Assembly: GCF_001570525.1 (NCBI RefSeq)
Contig: NZ_BBXC01000007.1
Coordinates: forward strand, 289,085-353,084
Direction of reading: 5' to 3'
Source: Herbidospora sakaeratensis
Lineage (GTDB): Bacteria; Actinomycetota; Actinomycetes; Streptosporangiales; Streptosporangiaceae
Length of the DNA stretch: 64,000 nucleotides
A model generated the notes under the pieces. The model saw only the letters and a program-made list of their open reading frames with translations. It ran no database searches and had not been told where the DNA came from. Shown here piece by piece: positions 43,649-53,666 of this stretch. Numbering within the stretch: position 1 is the first letter of the stretch; every line of letters begins with the position of its first letter. The position numbers and the translations under genes were made by a program.

Positions 43649-46600
43649 GCGCGTGTCTCCTGTGGGGTCGTCTCGGCGCGGACCTCCGCGTCGGAGAGGC
43701 CGGCCACCTCCGCTCGGATCAGGTCCTCGACCGCGGCGGCGAGCTGGGCGACCGTCGGCCTCTCGAACAGCGTCCGCAGGGACACCTCGAGGTCGAACCG
43801 GTCCTGCACCGCCGCGATCACCTGGGCCGCGAGCAGCGAGTGGCCGCCCGCGTGGAAGAAGTCGTTGTGCACGCCGACCTCGGCGCCGAGCGCCTCGCTC
43901 CAGATGCCGGCGATGATCTCCTCCGCGGCGGTGCGCGGCGGCGTCACCCCCTGCTCGCGGAGCGCGGCGGCGGGGTCGGGCGGCGGCAGCGCCGCCCGGT
44001 CGGTCTTGCCCGCCGCCGTGCGCGGGACGGCGGGCAGCGGGATCAGCGCCGAGGGCACCAGGTAGCCCGGCAGCCGGTCCTCCAGGTGCCGCCGGACGTC
44101 GGCGCCGGTCGTCCCCCCGGCGGCCTGGAAGTAGCCGGCCAGCCGCAGGTCGCCCGAGGGCGGCCGCCACACGTCGACCACGGCGTCGAGGACGCCGGGG
44201 CAACCGCGCAACACGCTCTCGATCTCGCCGGGCTCGACCCGGACGCCCCGGATCTTGACCTGGTGGTCGGTCCGGCCGAGGAAGACGATCGTGCCGTCCT
44301 CGCGCCGCCGGGCGAGGTCGCCGGTGCGGTAGAGGCGGCCGCCCGGGGTGAACGGGTCGGGCACGAACGCCGCCGCGGTCCTGGCGGGGTCGCCGTGGTA
44401 GCCGCGAGCCACGCCGGGGCCGCCGATGTAGAGCTCGCCCCGGGTGCCGGGGAGCACCGGGCGCAGGTCGGCGTCCAGGACGTGGACGCGGGCCCCGGGC
44501 AGCGGGCGGCCGATGGGCACCGCGCCCGGCTCGCCGGCGTCGGCGCGGCTCACCCGGTGCCGCGTCGAGTCGATGGACGCCTCGGTGACGCCCCAGTGGT
44601 TGTGCAGCGTGACGCCGGGGAAGCGGTCGAGGAACGCCATGGCCAGCTCGGGGCGCAGCGCCTCGCCGCTGGTGCCGACGTGCCGCAGCCCGGCCGGGGG
44701 CGCGAGCTCCGTGAGCATCGCGAGCATGCTCGGCACGACCAGCACGACCGCGACGTCGTGGTCGGCGGCGGCACGCAGGATCGCCGCCGGGTCACGGTGC
44801 GCGCCCGGCGCCAGGAGGACGACCCGGCCGCCGGTCACGAGCGGCCAGAACACCTCGACCGGCAGGTCGTCGAAGACCACCGTGGTCTTCTGCAGCACCC
44901 CCTGGCCCGGCCGCAGCCCGATCGCCTCCTGCATCGCGGCGATCCGGACCGCCCAGCCCCGGTGGGTCGCGGCCACGCCCTTCGGCCGCCCGGTCGAGCC
45001 CGAGGTGTAGTAGACCGCGACGAGGTGGTCGGGCCGGGTGGTGGACGCGGGTCCGGCGGCGGCGGTGGCGTCGTCCACGGTCACCGCCCGCACCCCGGCG
45101 GGGAGCGGGGTGCCGGGCGCGGTCAGGCACAATCGTGCGCCCGCCTCGCCGAGGAGCCGGCCGATCCTGGCTGGTGGGTACTCGGTCTCCAGCGGCACGT
45201 AGCAGCCGCCCGCCTTCAGCACCCCGAGCAGCCCGACGACCAGCTCGAACGACCGGTCGAGCAGCACCCCGACCGGCACGTCGGGGCCGACGCCGAGGGC
45301 GCGCAGCCGGTGGGCCAGGGCGTTCGCCCGGGCGTCCAGTTCCGCGTACGTCAGCGACTCGGCCCCGAACTCGACCGCCACGGCGTCGGGCGTCCGGCGG
45401 ACCTGCTCCTCCACCATCTCGGGCAGGACGCCGCCCTCCGGGACGTCGTCCGGCGGCGCGGGCGTCTCGGTCACGATCGGCTCCCCGGCCAGGATCCGCG
45501 TGTACGCGCCCGCGAGGCGGGCGATCGCCTCCGGGGTGAAGAGGTCGGTGGCGTACTCGAAGACCGCGCGCAGCGAGCCGTCCGGGCGCCGGGCGACGTT
45601 GAGGGTCAGGTCGAACTTGGCCCGGGTCCAGGCGCCGAGCACCTCGTCGTCGCCCGGGACCTCCTCGCCCATCTCGAACATCACCTGGAACAGCGGGGTC
45701 CGGCCCAGGTCCCGGTCGGGGGCGAGCTCCTCGACCAGGCGCTCGAACGGCAGCCCCTGGTGGGCGAACGCGCCCAGCGCGGTCTCCCGCGCCCGGGGGA
45801 TCGCCCCGGCCAGGCCGGTCACGTCCGCCAGGTCGCAGCGCAGCACGAGCGTGTTCACGAAGAACCCGACGACCCCGGCCGACTCGGGCGAGAGGCGGCC
45901 GGCGACGGGCGTGCCGACGACGACGTCGGTGGTGGCGCACACGTGCGAGAGCAGGACGGCGAACGCCGCCAGCGTGGTCATGTACGGGGTCGCGCCCAGC
46001 TCCCGGCCGGTCGCCAGGGCCGCGCCGGCGACGCCGGCGGGGACGTCGAAGCCCAGGGTCGCCCCGCCGGGAGTGCGCCGGGAGGGCCGGTCGGCGGGCA
46101 GGTCCATGGTGGGCAGGCCGGCCAGGCGGGCCCGCCAGTAGCCGAGGTCGCCCTCGTCGTGGGCGGCGGCGACGTCGGCGTACCGGAACGGCAGCGGGGC
46201 GAGCGGGCGGCCCGCGAGCAGGTCGTCGAGGTCGCGGCGGATGATCCCGGCCGAGTGGCCGTCGCAGGCGATGTGGTGGACGAGCAGCAGCAGCCGCCCG
46301 TCGGCGGCCAGGGTGGCCCGCCAGACGGGACCGGCCGCCAGGTCGAACCCGGTGGCGAGCTCCCGCGCCAGCACCGTGCCGAGGTCGTCGGCGGAGACGG
46401 TGAAGTCGACCGTGGGGTGGGGGTCGACGATCTGGGCGGGAGTGTCGTCGTAGCGGGTGCGCAGGATCTCGTGCCGGTCGGCCAGCGCGCGCAGGGCCGC
46501 CGCCATCGCCTCCGGGGTGCCTTGTGGGCGCAGGACGATCGGGAGGACGTACTCGGGACTGCCGGGTTCGAGCCGGTCGAGGAACCAGAGCCGGCGCTGC

Positions 46601-49600
46601 CCCGGCGACAGCGGCGGCGGGACCGACCGGTCGCGGGCGACCGGCGCGGGTGCGGGGTCGCGGGAGGTGAGCAGCCGGGCCTGCGCCTCGACGGTCGAGG
46701 CGGCGAACAGGTCGCGCAGCGGGATCGGCGCGCCCGACCGGCCGCGCAGCGCGGCGGCCAGCCGGGGGACCAGCAGGGAGTAGCCGCCGAGCTGGAAGAA
46801 GTCGTCGTCGGCCCCGATGTCGCCGACGCCGAGGACGTCGGACCAGACGTCGCGGACCAGCCGCTCCTCGGGCGTGCGCGGGGCCACCCGGGAGACGGTT
46901 CTGCCGACCTCGGGGAGGGCGGCTCTGTCGATCTTCCCGTTGGGGGTCAGCGGCAGCTCGGGCAGCGTGGCGAAGTCGGTGGGCACGTACTCGGCGGGCA
47001 GCGAACGGCGCAGGAACGCGCGCAGGTCTGCCGGGGCGGCGGTGCCCGCGACGTAGCCGATGAGGCGGTTGTCCCTGGCGGTGACGGCCGCGGCGGCGAC
47101 CTCGGGGTGGCGCAGCAGCGCCGCCTCGACCTCGCCGGGCTCGATGCGCACCCCGCGCACCTTGAGCTGGGCGTCGGTCCGGCCGCAGAAGGCGTAGCGG
47201 CCGTCGGGCAGGCGGCGGACCAGGTCGCCGGTGCGGTAGAGCCGCCCGCCGCCGCCCCTCGGGTCGGGCACGAACGCGGCGGCGGTCCTGGCGGGGTCGC
47301 CGTGGTATCCCTGCGCGACGGCGATGCCGCCCACGTACAGTTCGCCGACGGCTCCGTCGGCGACGGGCCCGCCGCCGGGCCCGGCCACCAGCACGTCGAC
47401 CCCGGCGATCGGCGTGCCGATCGGCACCGCCTCGCCCGGGTCGCCGGCGAGGTGGCGGCCCTCCAGGCAGCCGATCGAACACTCCGTCGGGCCGTAGGCG
47501 TTCCAGAGTTCCGCGCCGGGCAGCCCGGCCGCCACGCGTTCGGCGGTCGCCCGGTCGAGCTGCTCGCCCGCCGAGTAGACCAGCCGCAGCCCGGCCGCGC
47601 CCTCGTCGGCGAGCAGCCGGAGCATCGACGGCACCGCCTGGAGCACGGTCACCCCGCGCTCGGCCACGGCGGTGACGACCGCGCGGGCGTCCCACGCGGT
47701 GTCGCCCTCGCCGACCACGACGGCGGCCCCCGCCAGCAGCGGGACGAAGATCTCCCAGGCGGCGGCGTCGAAGCCGATGGGCGTGCGCAGCAGCACCCGG
47801 TCGGCGGGGGTCACCCGATGGCGGCGGATCGTGTCGGCGACCCGGTTGGCCACCCCCCGGTGCGTGACGGCCACGCCCTTCGGCCGCCCGGTCGAGCCCG
47901 AGGTGTGGATCAGGTACGCCACCGAGCCGGGCCCCTCCCCGGGCCGGTGACCGGCGGTCGCCGCGACGAGCGCGCGGCGGCGCTCCTCGGGCAGGTCGGG
48001 GTCGAGCGGCAGGTAGGGCGCGCCCGACTTCAGCACCGCGAGCAGGGTGGTGACCAGCCCGGCGCCGTGCGGCAGGCACACGGGCACGGGCCGGCCGTCG
48101 CCCGGCAGCGTCGCGGCCAGCGCGTCGGCGGCCGCGTTCAGCTGGGCGTAGGTCAGGCGGGCGTCGGGGGCGTCGACGGCGAGGGCGTCCGGGGTGCGGG
48201 CGGCCTGGCGTTCGAAGAGGGTGTGCAGGCAGTCGTCCGCCGCCGGGGGCGCGGCCTGGGCGGCGGGCCACGCCAGGCGGTGGCGGCCGGCGTCGGCGTC
48301 CGGGTCGGCGGCCATCGCCGCCAGCACGCCGCGCAGCGTCGCCGTCAGCAGCTCGCCGTACGGCCGGGCCAGCCGGTCCTCCCGCGCGGTCAGCAGCAGG
48401 CCGTCCGGGGTGGTGGACACGTCGAAGGCCAGTTCCGACTGGGTGACGTCGTAGGTGGCCGTGTGGTCGAGCCGTTCGTCGGCGGACGTGGCGAAGTCGA
48501 CGTAGTTGAACACCGCGTCCACGAGCCGGCCCGCGCTGGGGTGGCGGCGCTGGAGCTCGGCGAGCGGATGGGCCCGGTGCGGTTCCAGGTCCAGGTGCCC
48601 GGCGAAGACGCGGCGCACGACGTCGGTCCAGGTGCCGGTCAGCCGGGCCCCGAAGGGCACCGAGTTCACGAACAGCCCGAGCACCCGGTCGCCGCCCGGC
48701 TCCTCGGGGCGGCCGTGGCTGACCAGACCCGACCAGACGGTGTCCCGGCCGGTCAGCACGCCGAGGGCTTTCAGATAGGCCGTGTGCAGCACCGCCTTCA
48801 TCGGCGCGCCCGCCAGCGCCGCCAGGGCGCGCAGCCCGGCGTCGAGGTCGCCCGTGTGGACGGGCAGCGTGTAGTGGCCGGTTCCGGTCCCGCCCCAGGC
48901 GGCGGGCACGGTGAGGGGGTCGGCGGCGGCCAGCACGGCGTCCCAGTAGGCCGATTCGGCCGGCCGCCGCCGTTCGGCGCGGACGAAGTCGGCGTACCGG
49001 ATCGGGATCGGGCCCGGTTCGCGGCCGAGCAGCTCGCCGACGAGCAGGTGCTGGCTCCAGCCGTCGAGGACGGCGTGGCACTGCACCAGCGTGAGCCGCC
49101 ACGCGTCGCCGGGCAGCAGGTGCGCGGTGATCCGCAGCAGCGGCGCCCGGGTCACGTCGAGCGGCGTGCGCCGCCACCGGTCGAGGAAGGCCCGCACCGC
49201 CCGGTCGGCCTCGGGGCCGGTCAGGTGGCGCAGGTCGTCGACGTCCACGCACGGCCCGGCGTCGTGGTGCACGAGCTGCATCGGCTCGCCGAACGAGGTG
49301 AGGTCGAACGACGTGCGCAGGACGTCGTGCCGGGCGTGCGCGGCGGCGGCGCGGGCGCGCAGCCCGTCGGCGTCGAACGCGCCCCGCACCAGGAAGCTGG
49401 TGATCGTGTGGTAGTCGGCCTCGCCGCCTTTGAGCTGCTCGTAGAGCATGCCGACCTGGTTGGCCGAGGCGGGGTAGGCGTCGTCGAGCCCGGCGGGCAG
49501 CCGGGCGCGGTCGCCGGGCTCCAGCAGCGCGAACGGGGCCGCGCCCTCCTGGCCCGAGGCGGGGGCGCGCCCGGTGACGGCCTCGGTGAGGGCGGCGACG

Positions 49601-52542
49601 GTGCGGTGGGTGAAGACGTCCCTGACGCTGACCCGGTAACCCGCCCGCCGCATCTCTCCGACCACGGCCACCGCCCTGATCGAGTCGCCGCCGGCGTCGA
49701 AGAACACGTCGTCGACGCCGACGGCGGACCCGAGCGCGGCGGCCCAGATCGCGGCGATCCGCGCCTCGTCGGGGGTGCGCGGGGCCGACCCGGATGACAC
49801 GGAGGACACGGCCGGGGCGGGCAGCGCGGCGAGGTCGATCTTGCCGCTGGTGGTGAGCGGGAACCGGTCGAGCACCTGGAGCTGCGCGGGGATCATGTAC
49901 TCGGGCAGGCCCCGCCGCAGGAAGGCGCGCAGCGCGGCGGGTTCGGCGGCCCCGGTGACGTACGCGGCGATCCGGTCGCCGTGCGGCACCACCACGGCGG
50001 CGCCGACGTCCGGGTGCCGGGCCAGCGCGGCCCGGATCTCGCCCAGCTCGACCCGATGGCCGCGGATCTTGACCTGGTGGTCGAGCCGCCCCAGGAACTC
50101 GATCCGCCCGTCGGGCAGCCAGCGGGCCTCGTCACCGGACCGGTAGAGACGCGAGCCGGGCGGCCCCCACGGGTCGGGCACGAACCGGCCGGCGGTCAGG
50201 CCCGGCCGGCCCGCGTAACCCCGGGCGACGCCGTCGCCGCCGAGGAACAACTCGCCCCGTGCGCCCACGGGCATGGGGTTCAGCGCGTCGTCGAGGATGT
50301 GCAGGCGCATGCCGGGGATCGGCCGCCCGATGGGGGGCACCCCGTCCGCCGGGTCGCAGTCGACCGCGCTCGCCAGGATGGTGATCTCGGTGGGGCCGTA
50401 GAGGTTGACCAGGCGGCGTCCCGGCGCCGACCAGTCGCGGACGACGGCCTCGGGGCACGCCTCGCCGCCCACGGTGAGCACCCGCAGCCGGGGCAGCTCG
50501 CGCGGCGGGGTCGCGGCCAGGCACGACGGCGGGATCAGCGCGGCGGTCACCTCCAGCCGTTCGAGGGTGGCGGCCAGGGCGTCGCCGGGCAGCAGGTCGT
50601 CGGCGTCGGCCAGGCAGAGGGTGGCGCCGTGCGCCAGCGCCATGACGATCTCGTAGACGGAGGCGTCGAAACTCGGCGACCCGAACTGGAGCACCCGGTC
50701 GGCGGCGGTGAGGCCCAGCAGCCCGGCCTGGTGCGCGGCCACTCCGGCCAGGCCCCGGTGCGGCACCGCCACGCCCTTCGGCCGCCCGGTCGACCCGGAG
50801 GTGTAGATGACGTACGCGAGCCGGTCGGGATCGTCGGTCCTCTCAAGGTCCGCCGAACCCCCCTCGTCGCCCGCCAGCACGATCGGGCGGCCGGGGAAGC
50901 GGGCGGCCAGGGCCGGTTCGGTGACCAGGAGCGGGGCCCCGGCGTCGTCGAGGGTCGCGTGGAGGCGCTCGTCGGGATGGGCGGGGTCGAGCGGGAGGTA
51001 GGCGGCGCCCGCCTTCAGCGCGGCCAGGAAGGCGATCACCCCCGACGGGCCGCGCCGCAGGCACACCGCCACCGGCGACTCGGCGGGCACGTCGAGCCGG
51101 GCGGCCAGCGCGGTCGCCCGCGCGTCGAGCTCGGCGTAGGTGAGCGTCGTGCCGCCGAACTCGACCGCGATCGCGCCGGGCGTGGCGGCGGCGTGCCGTT
51201 CGACGAGCCGGTGCAGGGGCGGCCACGGGCCGGGGGCCTCGGTGCGGTTCCAGCCGGCCAGGGCGTCGTGCTCGCCGGCCGTCAGCGGGTCGAGCGCGCC
51301 CAGCCGGAGGTCCGGGTCGGCGGCGACCTGCTCCAGGACCGCGACGTAGCGGGCGGCGAGCCGGGCGGCGGTCGGGTGGTCGTAGAGGGCCTCGGCGTAG
51401 GTGAGCAGCCCGTCGAGGCCGCCGTCGGGGGTCTCGGTCAGCTCGAAGGTGAGGTCGAAGAGCGCCGCCTGCCGTCGCGGCGGCAGCCGCCGCCAGTGGT
51501 CCTGCGGGGTGTTCTGGAGCACGAACGCGATCTGGAAGACGGGGTTGCGGCTCAGGTCCCGCTCCACCCCGAGATGGTCGACGACCAGGTCGAACGGGGC
51601 TCCGGCGTGCGCGAACGCGTCGAGCGCGACCTCGCGCGCCCGCCGCACCGCCTCGCGGAACGACGGGTCGCCGCCCAGGTCGGCGCGGAGCGCCACCGAG
51701 TTGACGAAGTAGCCGACGAGGTCCTCCACCTCGGGCACCGGGCGTCCGGCGACCGGGGTGCCCACGACCACGTCGGTGACCCGGGTGTGCCGGGCGAGCG
51801 TCATCGCGAAGGCGGCGTACAGGGTCGAGAACAACGAGGCCCGCTCGGCCGTGCCGAGGTCCCGCAGCGCGGCGGCGAGCGCGGCCGGCACGCGGAAGGG
51901 GTGGATGGCCCCCTCGCCCTGCTGGGTCTGCGGGCGGGGCCGGTCGCCGGGCAACTCGGCCGGGGCCGCGCCCGCCAATGTCTGCGCCCAGTAGGCCAGG
52001 TCGCCGTCGTGGCGCAGCGACTCCTGCCAGAGGGCGTAGTCGGCGTACTGGAGCGCGGGCTCCGGCAGCCGGGGGACCCGCCCCGCCGCGAAGGCCGTGT
52101 ACGCCTCCCGCAGCTCCCGGCACAACACGTCCAGCGACCAGCCGTCGACCGCGATGTGGTGCACGGCGAGGACCAGCGTGTCCTCCTCCTCGCCGACGGC
52201 CAGGACCGCACGCAGGATCGGCCCGGTCGTCAGGTCGATGGGGGTCGCCGCCTCGGCGTCGGCGACCTCCTCGCGGGGCGCGCGGGTGACCGCGAGCGGG
52301 ACGGGCGCCGGCGGGTCCACGATCTGGACCGGGCCGGACCCGTCGTCGGCGTAGCGGGTCCGCAGGATCTCGTGGCGGACCACCAGCTCCCCGAGCGCGG
52401 CGCCCAGCGCGCCCGCGTCGACGTGGCCGCCCAGCGGGACGGCCACGATCTCGACGTAGTGGGTCGCGCCGGGGGCGAGCTGGTCGAGGAACCACATCCG
52501 CCGCTGGCCGGGGGAGAGCGGGAAGGTGGCCGCCGCGTCCAT
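43645..52542 (-). CDS. NRPS, three modules (C-A-T)x3
   Basis: 2965 aa. C1 at 1-450 (HHIAVDG); A1 near 470-900, pocket read as DAYLTGLIL(K); T1 with GGDSIRAV near 950. C2 has CHAVLDGWS near 1155; A2 near 1440-1860, pocket DAWQYAAIG(K); T2 with GGYSLLVP near 1919. C3 (HHIACDG near 2092); A3 near 2410-2830, pocket DDVLGSHID(K), with NHWGVTE in place of NxYGPTE; T3 with GGHSLLAA near 2899. The three codes do not match a substrate with confidence. The N-terminal C domain means a donor is needed, such as the free A-T protein or an acyl starter. ATG 52542 shares one base with the MbtH stop. Confidence 0.92.
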   Translation of the reverse strand: MDAAATFPLSPGQRRMWFLDQLAPGATHYVEIVAVPLGGHVDAGALGAALGELVVRHEILRTRYADDGSGPVQIVDPPAPVPLAVTRAPREEVADAEAATPIDLTTGPILRAVLAVGEEEDTLVLAVHHIAVDGWSLDVLCRELREAYTAFAAGRVPRLPEPALQYADYALWQESLRHDGDLAYWAQTLAGAAPAELPGDRPRPQTQQGEGAIHPFRVPAALAAALRDLGTAERASLFSTLYAAFAMTLARHTRVTDVVVGTPVAGRPVPEVEDLVGYFVNSVALRADLGGDPSFREAVRRAREVALDAFAHAGAPFDLVVDHLGVERDLSRNPVFQIAFVLQNTPQDHWRRLPPRRQAALFDLTFELTETPDGGLDGLLTYAEALYDHPTAARLAARYVAVLEQVAADPDLRLGALDPLTAGEHDALAGWNRTEAPGPWPPLHRLVERHAAATPGAIAVEFGGTTLTYAELDARATALAARLDVPAESPVAVCLRRGPSGVIAFLAALKAGAAYLPLDPAHPDERLHATLDDAGAPLLVTEPALAARFPGRPIVLAGDEGGSADLERTDDPDRLAYVIYTSGSTGRPKGVAVPHRGLAGVAAHQAGLLGLTAADRVLQFGSPSFDASVYEIVMALAHGATLCLADADDLLPGDALAATLERLEVTAALIPPSCLAATPPRELPRLRVLTVGGEACPEAVVRDWSAPGRRLVNLYGPTEITILASAVDCDPADGVPPIGRPIPGMRLHILDDALNPMPVGARGELFLGGDGVARGYAGRPGLTAGRFVPDPWGPPGSRLYRSGDEARWLPDGRIEFLGRLDHQVKIRGHRVELGEIRAALARHPDVGAAVVVPHGDRIAAYVTGAAEPAALRAFLRRGLPEYMIPAQLQVLDRFPLTTSGKIDLAALPAPAVSSVSSGSAPRTPDEARIAAIWAAALGSAVGVDDVFFDAGGDSIRAVAVVGEMRRAGYRVSVRDVFTHRTVAALTEAVTGRAPASGQEGAAPFALLEPGDRARLPAGLDDAYPASANQVGMLYEQLKGGEADYHTITSFLVRGAFDADGLRARAAAAHARHDVLRTSFDLTSFGEPMQLVHHDAGPCVDVDDLRHLTGPEADRAVRAFLDRWRRTPLDVTRAPLLRITAHLLPGDAWRLTLVQCHAVLDGWSQHLLVGELLGREPGPIPIRYADFVRAERRRPAESAYWDAVLAAADPLTVPAAWGGTGTGHYTLPVHTGDLDAGLRALAALAGAPMKAVLHTAYLKALGVLTGRDTVWSGLVSHGRPEEPGGDRVLGLFVNSVPFGARLTGTWTDVVRRVFAGHLDLEPHRAHPLAELQRRHPSAGRLVDAVFNYVDFATSADERLDHTATYDVTQSELAFDVSTTPDGLLLTAREDRLARPYGELLTATLRGVLAAMAADPDADAGRHRLAWPAAQAAPPAADDCLHTLFERQAARTPDALAVDAPDARLTYAQLNAAADALAATLPGDGRPVPVCLPHGAGLVTTLLAVLKSGAPYLPLDPDLPEERRRALVAATAGHRPGEGPGSVAYLIHTSGSTGRPKGVAVTHRGVANRVADTIRRHRVTPADRVLLRTPIGFDAAAWEIFVPLLAGAAVVVGEGDTAWDARAVVTAVAERGVTVLQAVPSMLRLLADEGAAGLRLVYSAGEQLDRATAERVAAGLPGAELWNAYGPTECSIGCLEGRHLAGDPGEAVPIGTPIAGVDVLVAGPGGGPVADGAVGELYVGGIAVAQGYHGDPARTAAAFVPDPRGGGGRLYRTGDLVRRLPDGRYAFCGRTDAQLKVRGVRIEPGEVEAALLRHPEVAAAAVTARDNRLIGYVAGTAAPADLRAFLRRSLPAEYVPTDFATLPELPLTPNGKIDRAALPEVGRTVSRVAPRTPEERLVRDVWSDVLGVGDIGADDDFFQLGGYSLLVPRLAAALRGRSGAPIPLRDLFAASTVEAQARLLTSRDPAPAPVARDRSVPPPLSPGQRRLWFLDRLEPGSPEYVLPIVLRPQGTPEAMAAALRALADRHEILRTRYDDTPAQIVDPHPTVDFTVSADDLGTVLARELATGFDLAAGPVWRATLAADGRLLLLVHHIACDGHSAGIIRRDLDDLLAGRPLAPLPFRYADVAAAHDEGDLGYWRARLAGLPTMDLPADRPSRRTPGGATLGFDVPAGVAGAALATGRELGATPYMTTLAAFAVLLSHVCATTDVVVGTPVAGRLSPESAGVVGFFVNTLVLRCDLADVTGLAGAIPRARETALGAFAHQGLPFERLVEELAPDRDLGRTPLFQVMFEMGEEVPGDDEVLGAWTRAKFDLTLNVARRPDGSLRAVFEYATDLFTPEAIARLAGAYTRILAGEPIVTETPAPPDDVPEGGVLPEMVEEQVRRTPDAVAVEFGAESLTYAELDARANALAHRLRALGVGPDVPVGVLLDRSFELVVGLLGVLKAGGCYVPLETEYPPARIGRLLGEAGARLCLTAPGTPLPAGVRAVTVDDATAAAGPASTTRPDHLVAVYYTSGSTGRPKGVAATHRGWAVRIAAMQEAIGLRPGQGVLQKTTVVFDDLPVEVFWPLVTGGRVVLLAPGAHRDPAAILRAAADHDVAVVLVVPSMLAMLTELAPPAGLRHVGTSGEALRPELAMAFLDRFPGVTLHNHWGVTEASIDSTRHRVSRADAGEPGAVPIGRPLPGARVHVLDADLRPVLPGTRGELYIGGPGVARGYHGDPARTAAAFVPDPFTPGGRLYRTGDLARRREDGTIVFLGRTDHQVKIRGVRVEPGEIESVLRGCPGVLDAVVDVWRPPSGDLRLAGYFQAAGGTTGADVRRHLEDRLPGYLVPSALIPLPAVPRTAAGKTDRAALPPPDPAAALREQGVTPPRTAAEEIIAGIWSEALGAEVGVHNDFFHAGGHSLLAAQVIAAVQDRFDLEVSLRTLFERPTVAQLAAAVEDLIRAEVAGLSDAEVRAETTPQETRA

Positions 52543-52751
52543 CAGCTGTCCCCGTTCTCGGCCATCCTGCGCCGCAGGCTCAGCGGGCGCATGTCGGTCC
52601 AGACCCGCTCGATGTGGTCGAGGCAGTGGTCCCTGGGGCCCTCCACCCCGTCCCGCCGCCAGCCGGCCGGCGGCTCGCGGTCCGCGAGCCAGATGGAGTA
52701 CTGCTCTTCGTCGTTGAGCACGACGCTGTAGGTGCGGTCGTCGTCGGCCAT
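52542..52751 (-). CDS. MbtH-like protein
   Basis: A 69-aa protein with the complete family signature: NDEEQYSIW, PPAGW about ten residues later, then CLDHIERVWTDMRPLSLRRRM. MbtH-like proteins bind NRPS adenylation domains and are needed for their solubility or activity. It is the first gene of the 22-kb NRPS operon, with GGGGAGG before its ATG, and its stop is fused to the NRPS start (TGATG), which would keep the partner proteins in step. Confidence 0.95.
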   Translation of the reverse strand: MADDDRTYSVVLNDEEQYSIWLADREPPAGWRRDGVEGPRDHCLDHIERVWTDMRPLSLRRRMAENGDS

Positions 52752-52841
52752 CGCCCTCCCCTTCCTGTACGGCTTCCCGATCTGGCTTGACGTCCCGAAG
52801 TCTCGGCCGCGCCGACATCGCGCCGGTGTCGCCCGAGTATG

Positions 52842-52858
52842 GGAACCGTTCGGAACCG
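52842..52858. promoter_or_regulatory. Direct repeat GGAACCG-N3-GGAACCG between divergent NRPS promoters
   Basis: Two identical heptamers (52842-52848 and 52852-52858) with a 10-bp period sit in the 138-bp region between the divergent mbtH-like and thioesterase genes. On the minus strand a CATACT -10-like hexamer adjoins them. One-helical-turn direct repeats are typical operators of OmpR-fold activators such as SARPs; a SARP is encoded at 53603-54388. This is inference. Confidence 0.45.
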
Positions 52859-52889
52859 CGCCGATACCGCGCGCCGCCAGGCTCCGGCC

Positions 52890-53666
52890 ATGACCTCCGC
52901 CATGACCTCCGGCGCCTGGGCCGTGCGGCTGGGCGACCGGCCCGCGCCCGTCCGGCTCTTCTGCTTCCCCTATGCGGGCGGCGGCGCGGCCGTCTTCCGC
53001 CGCTGGCCGGCCGCGCTGCCGGGCGTCGAGGTGTACGCGATCAGGCTGCCCGGCCGCGAGAACCGGTTCTGCGAACCGCTGCTGACGAGTCACGACGGCC
53101 TGCCCGAACGGCTGGCCGACGCCCTGCGGCCGCTGCTCGACCGGCCCTACGCGCTGTTCGGGCACAGCCTGGGCGCGCTGCTCGCGTACGAGACGGCGCG
53201 GCTGCTGCGCCCGGCGCACCTGTTCGTGGGCGGCTCCCGCGCTCCGCACCTGCCGCGCCCGGCCACCGCGCCCGACGTCGCGGGCCTGGACGACGCGGCG
53301 TTCACGGCGATGGTGCGGGAGATGGGCGGCACGCCGCCGGAGTTCTTCGGCTCGGCCGAACTGGCCGAGCTGCTGCTACCGGTGCTGCGGGCCGACTTCG
53401 GCCTGGCCGAGGCCTACCGCCACCGGCCGGGCCCGCCGCTGGAGGCGCCGATCACGGCGCTGCGCGGCGCCGACGAGGACGTGACCCCGGCCATGGCGCG
53501 GGCGTGGGCGCCGCACACGGCGGCCGGGTTCGCGCTGCACGAGTTCCCCGGCGGGCACTTCTTCCTCCAGGACGGATGGGAGCGCGTCTGCCGGCTGGTC
53601 GCTCAGAACCTGCCGGCCGCGACGCCGCTGAGAAGCGCGGGGTCGCCCGACAGAATCGCCTGGTGA
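52890..53666 (+). CDS. Type II thioesterase (NRPS-associated)
   Basis: A 258-aa TEII enzyme: FCFPYAGGGAAVFRRW, nucleophile elbow LFGHSLGALLAYE near residue 88, acid in LRGADEDVTP, and His in PGGHFFLQDGW. The start is ATG 52890 or 52902. It is transcribed divergently from MbtH and overlaps the converging SARP gene by 64 bp. The usual role is removal of wrong acyl groups from T domains. It is the only dedicated thioesterase near the NRPS, which lacks an integrated TE, so final release is possible. Confidence 0.92.
   Translation: MTSAMTSGAWAVRLGDRPAPVRLFCFPYAGGGAAVFRRWPAALPGVEVYAIRLPGRENRFCEPLLTSHDGLPERLADALRPLLDRPYALFGHSLGALLAYETARLLRPAHLFVGGSRAPHLPRPATAPDVAGLDDAAFTAMVREMGGTPPEFFGSAELAELLLPVLRADFGLAEAYRHRPGPPLEAPITALRGADEDVTPAMARAWAPHTAAGFALHEFPGGHFFLQDGWERVCRLVAQNLPAATPLRSAGSPDRIAW

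Noticed and set aside
43630-49797. Plus-strand open frame of 2055 codons opposite the larger NRPS
   Set aside because: Same shadow effect; the opposite strand has complete C, A and T motifs.
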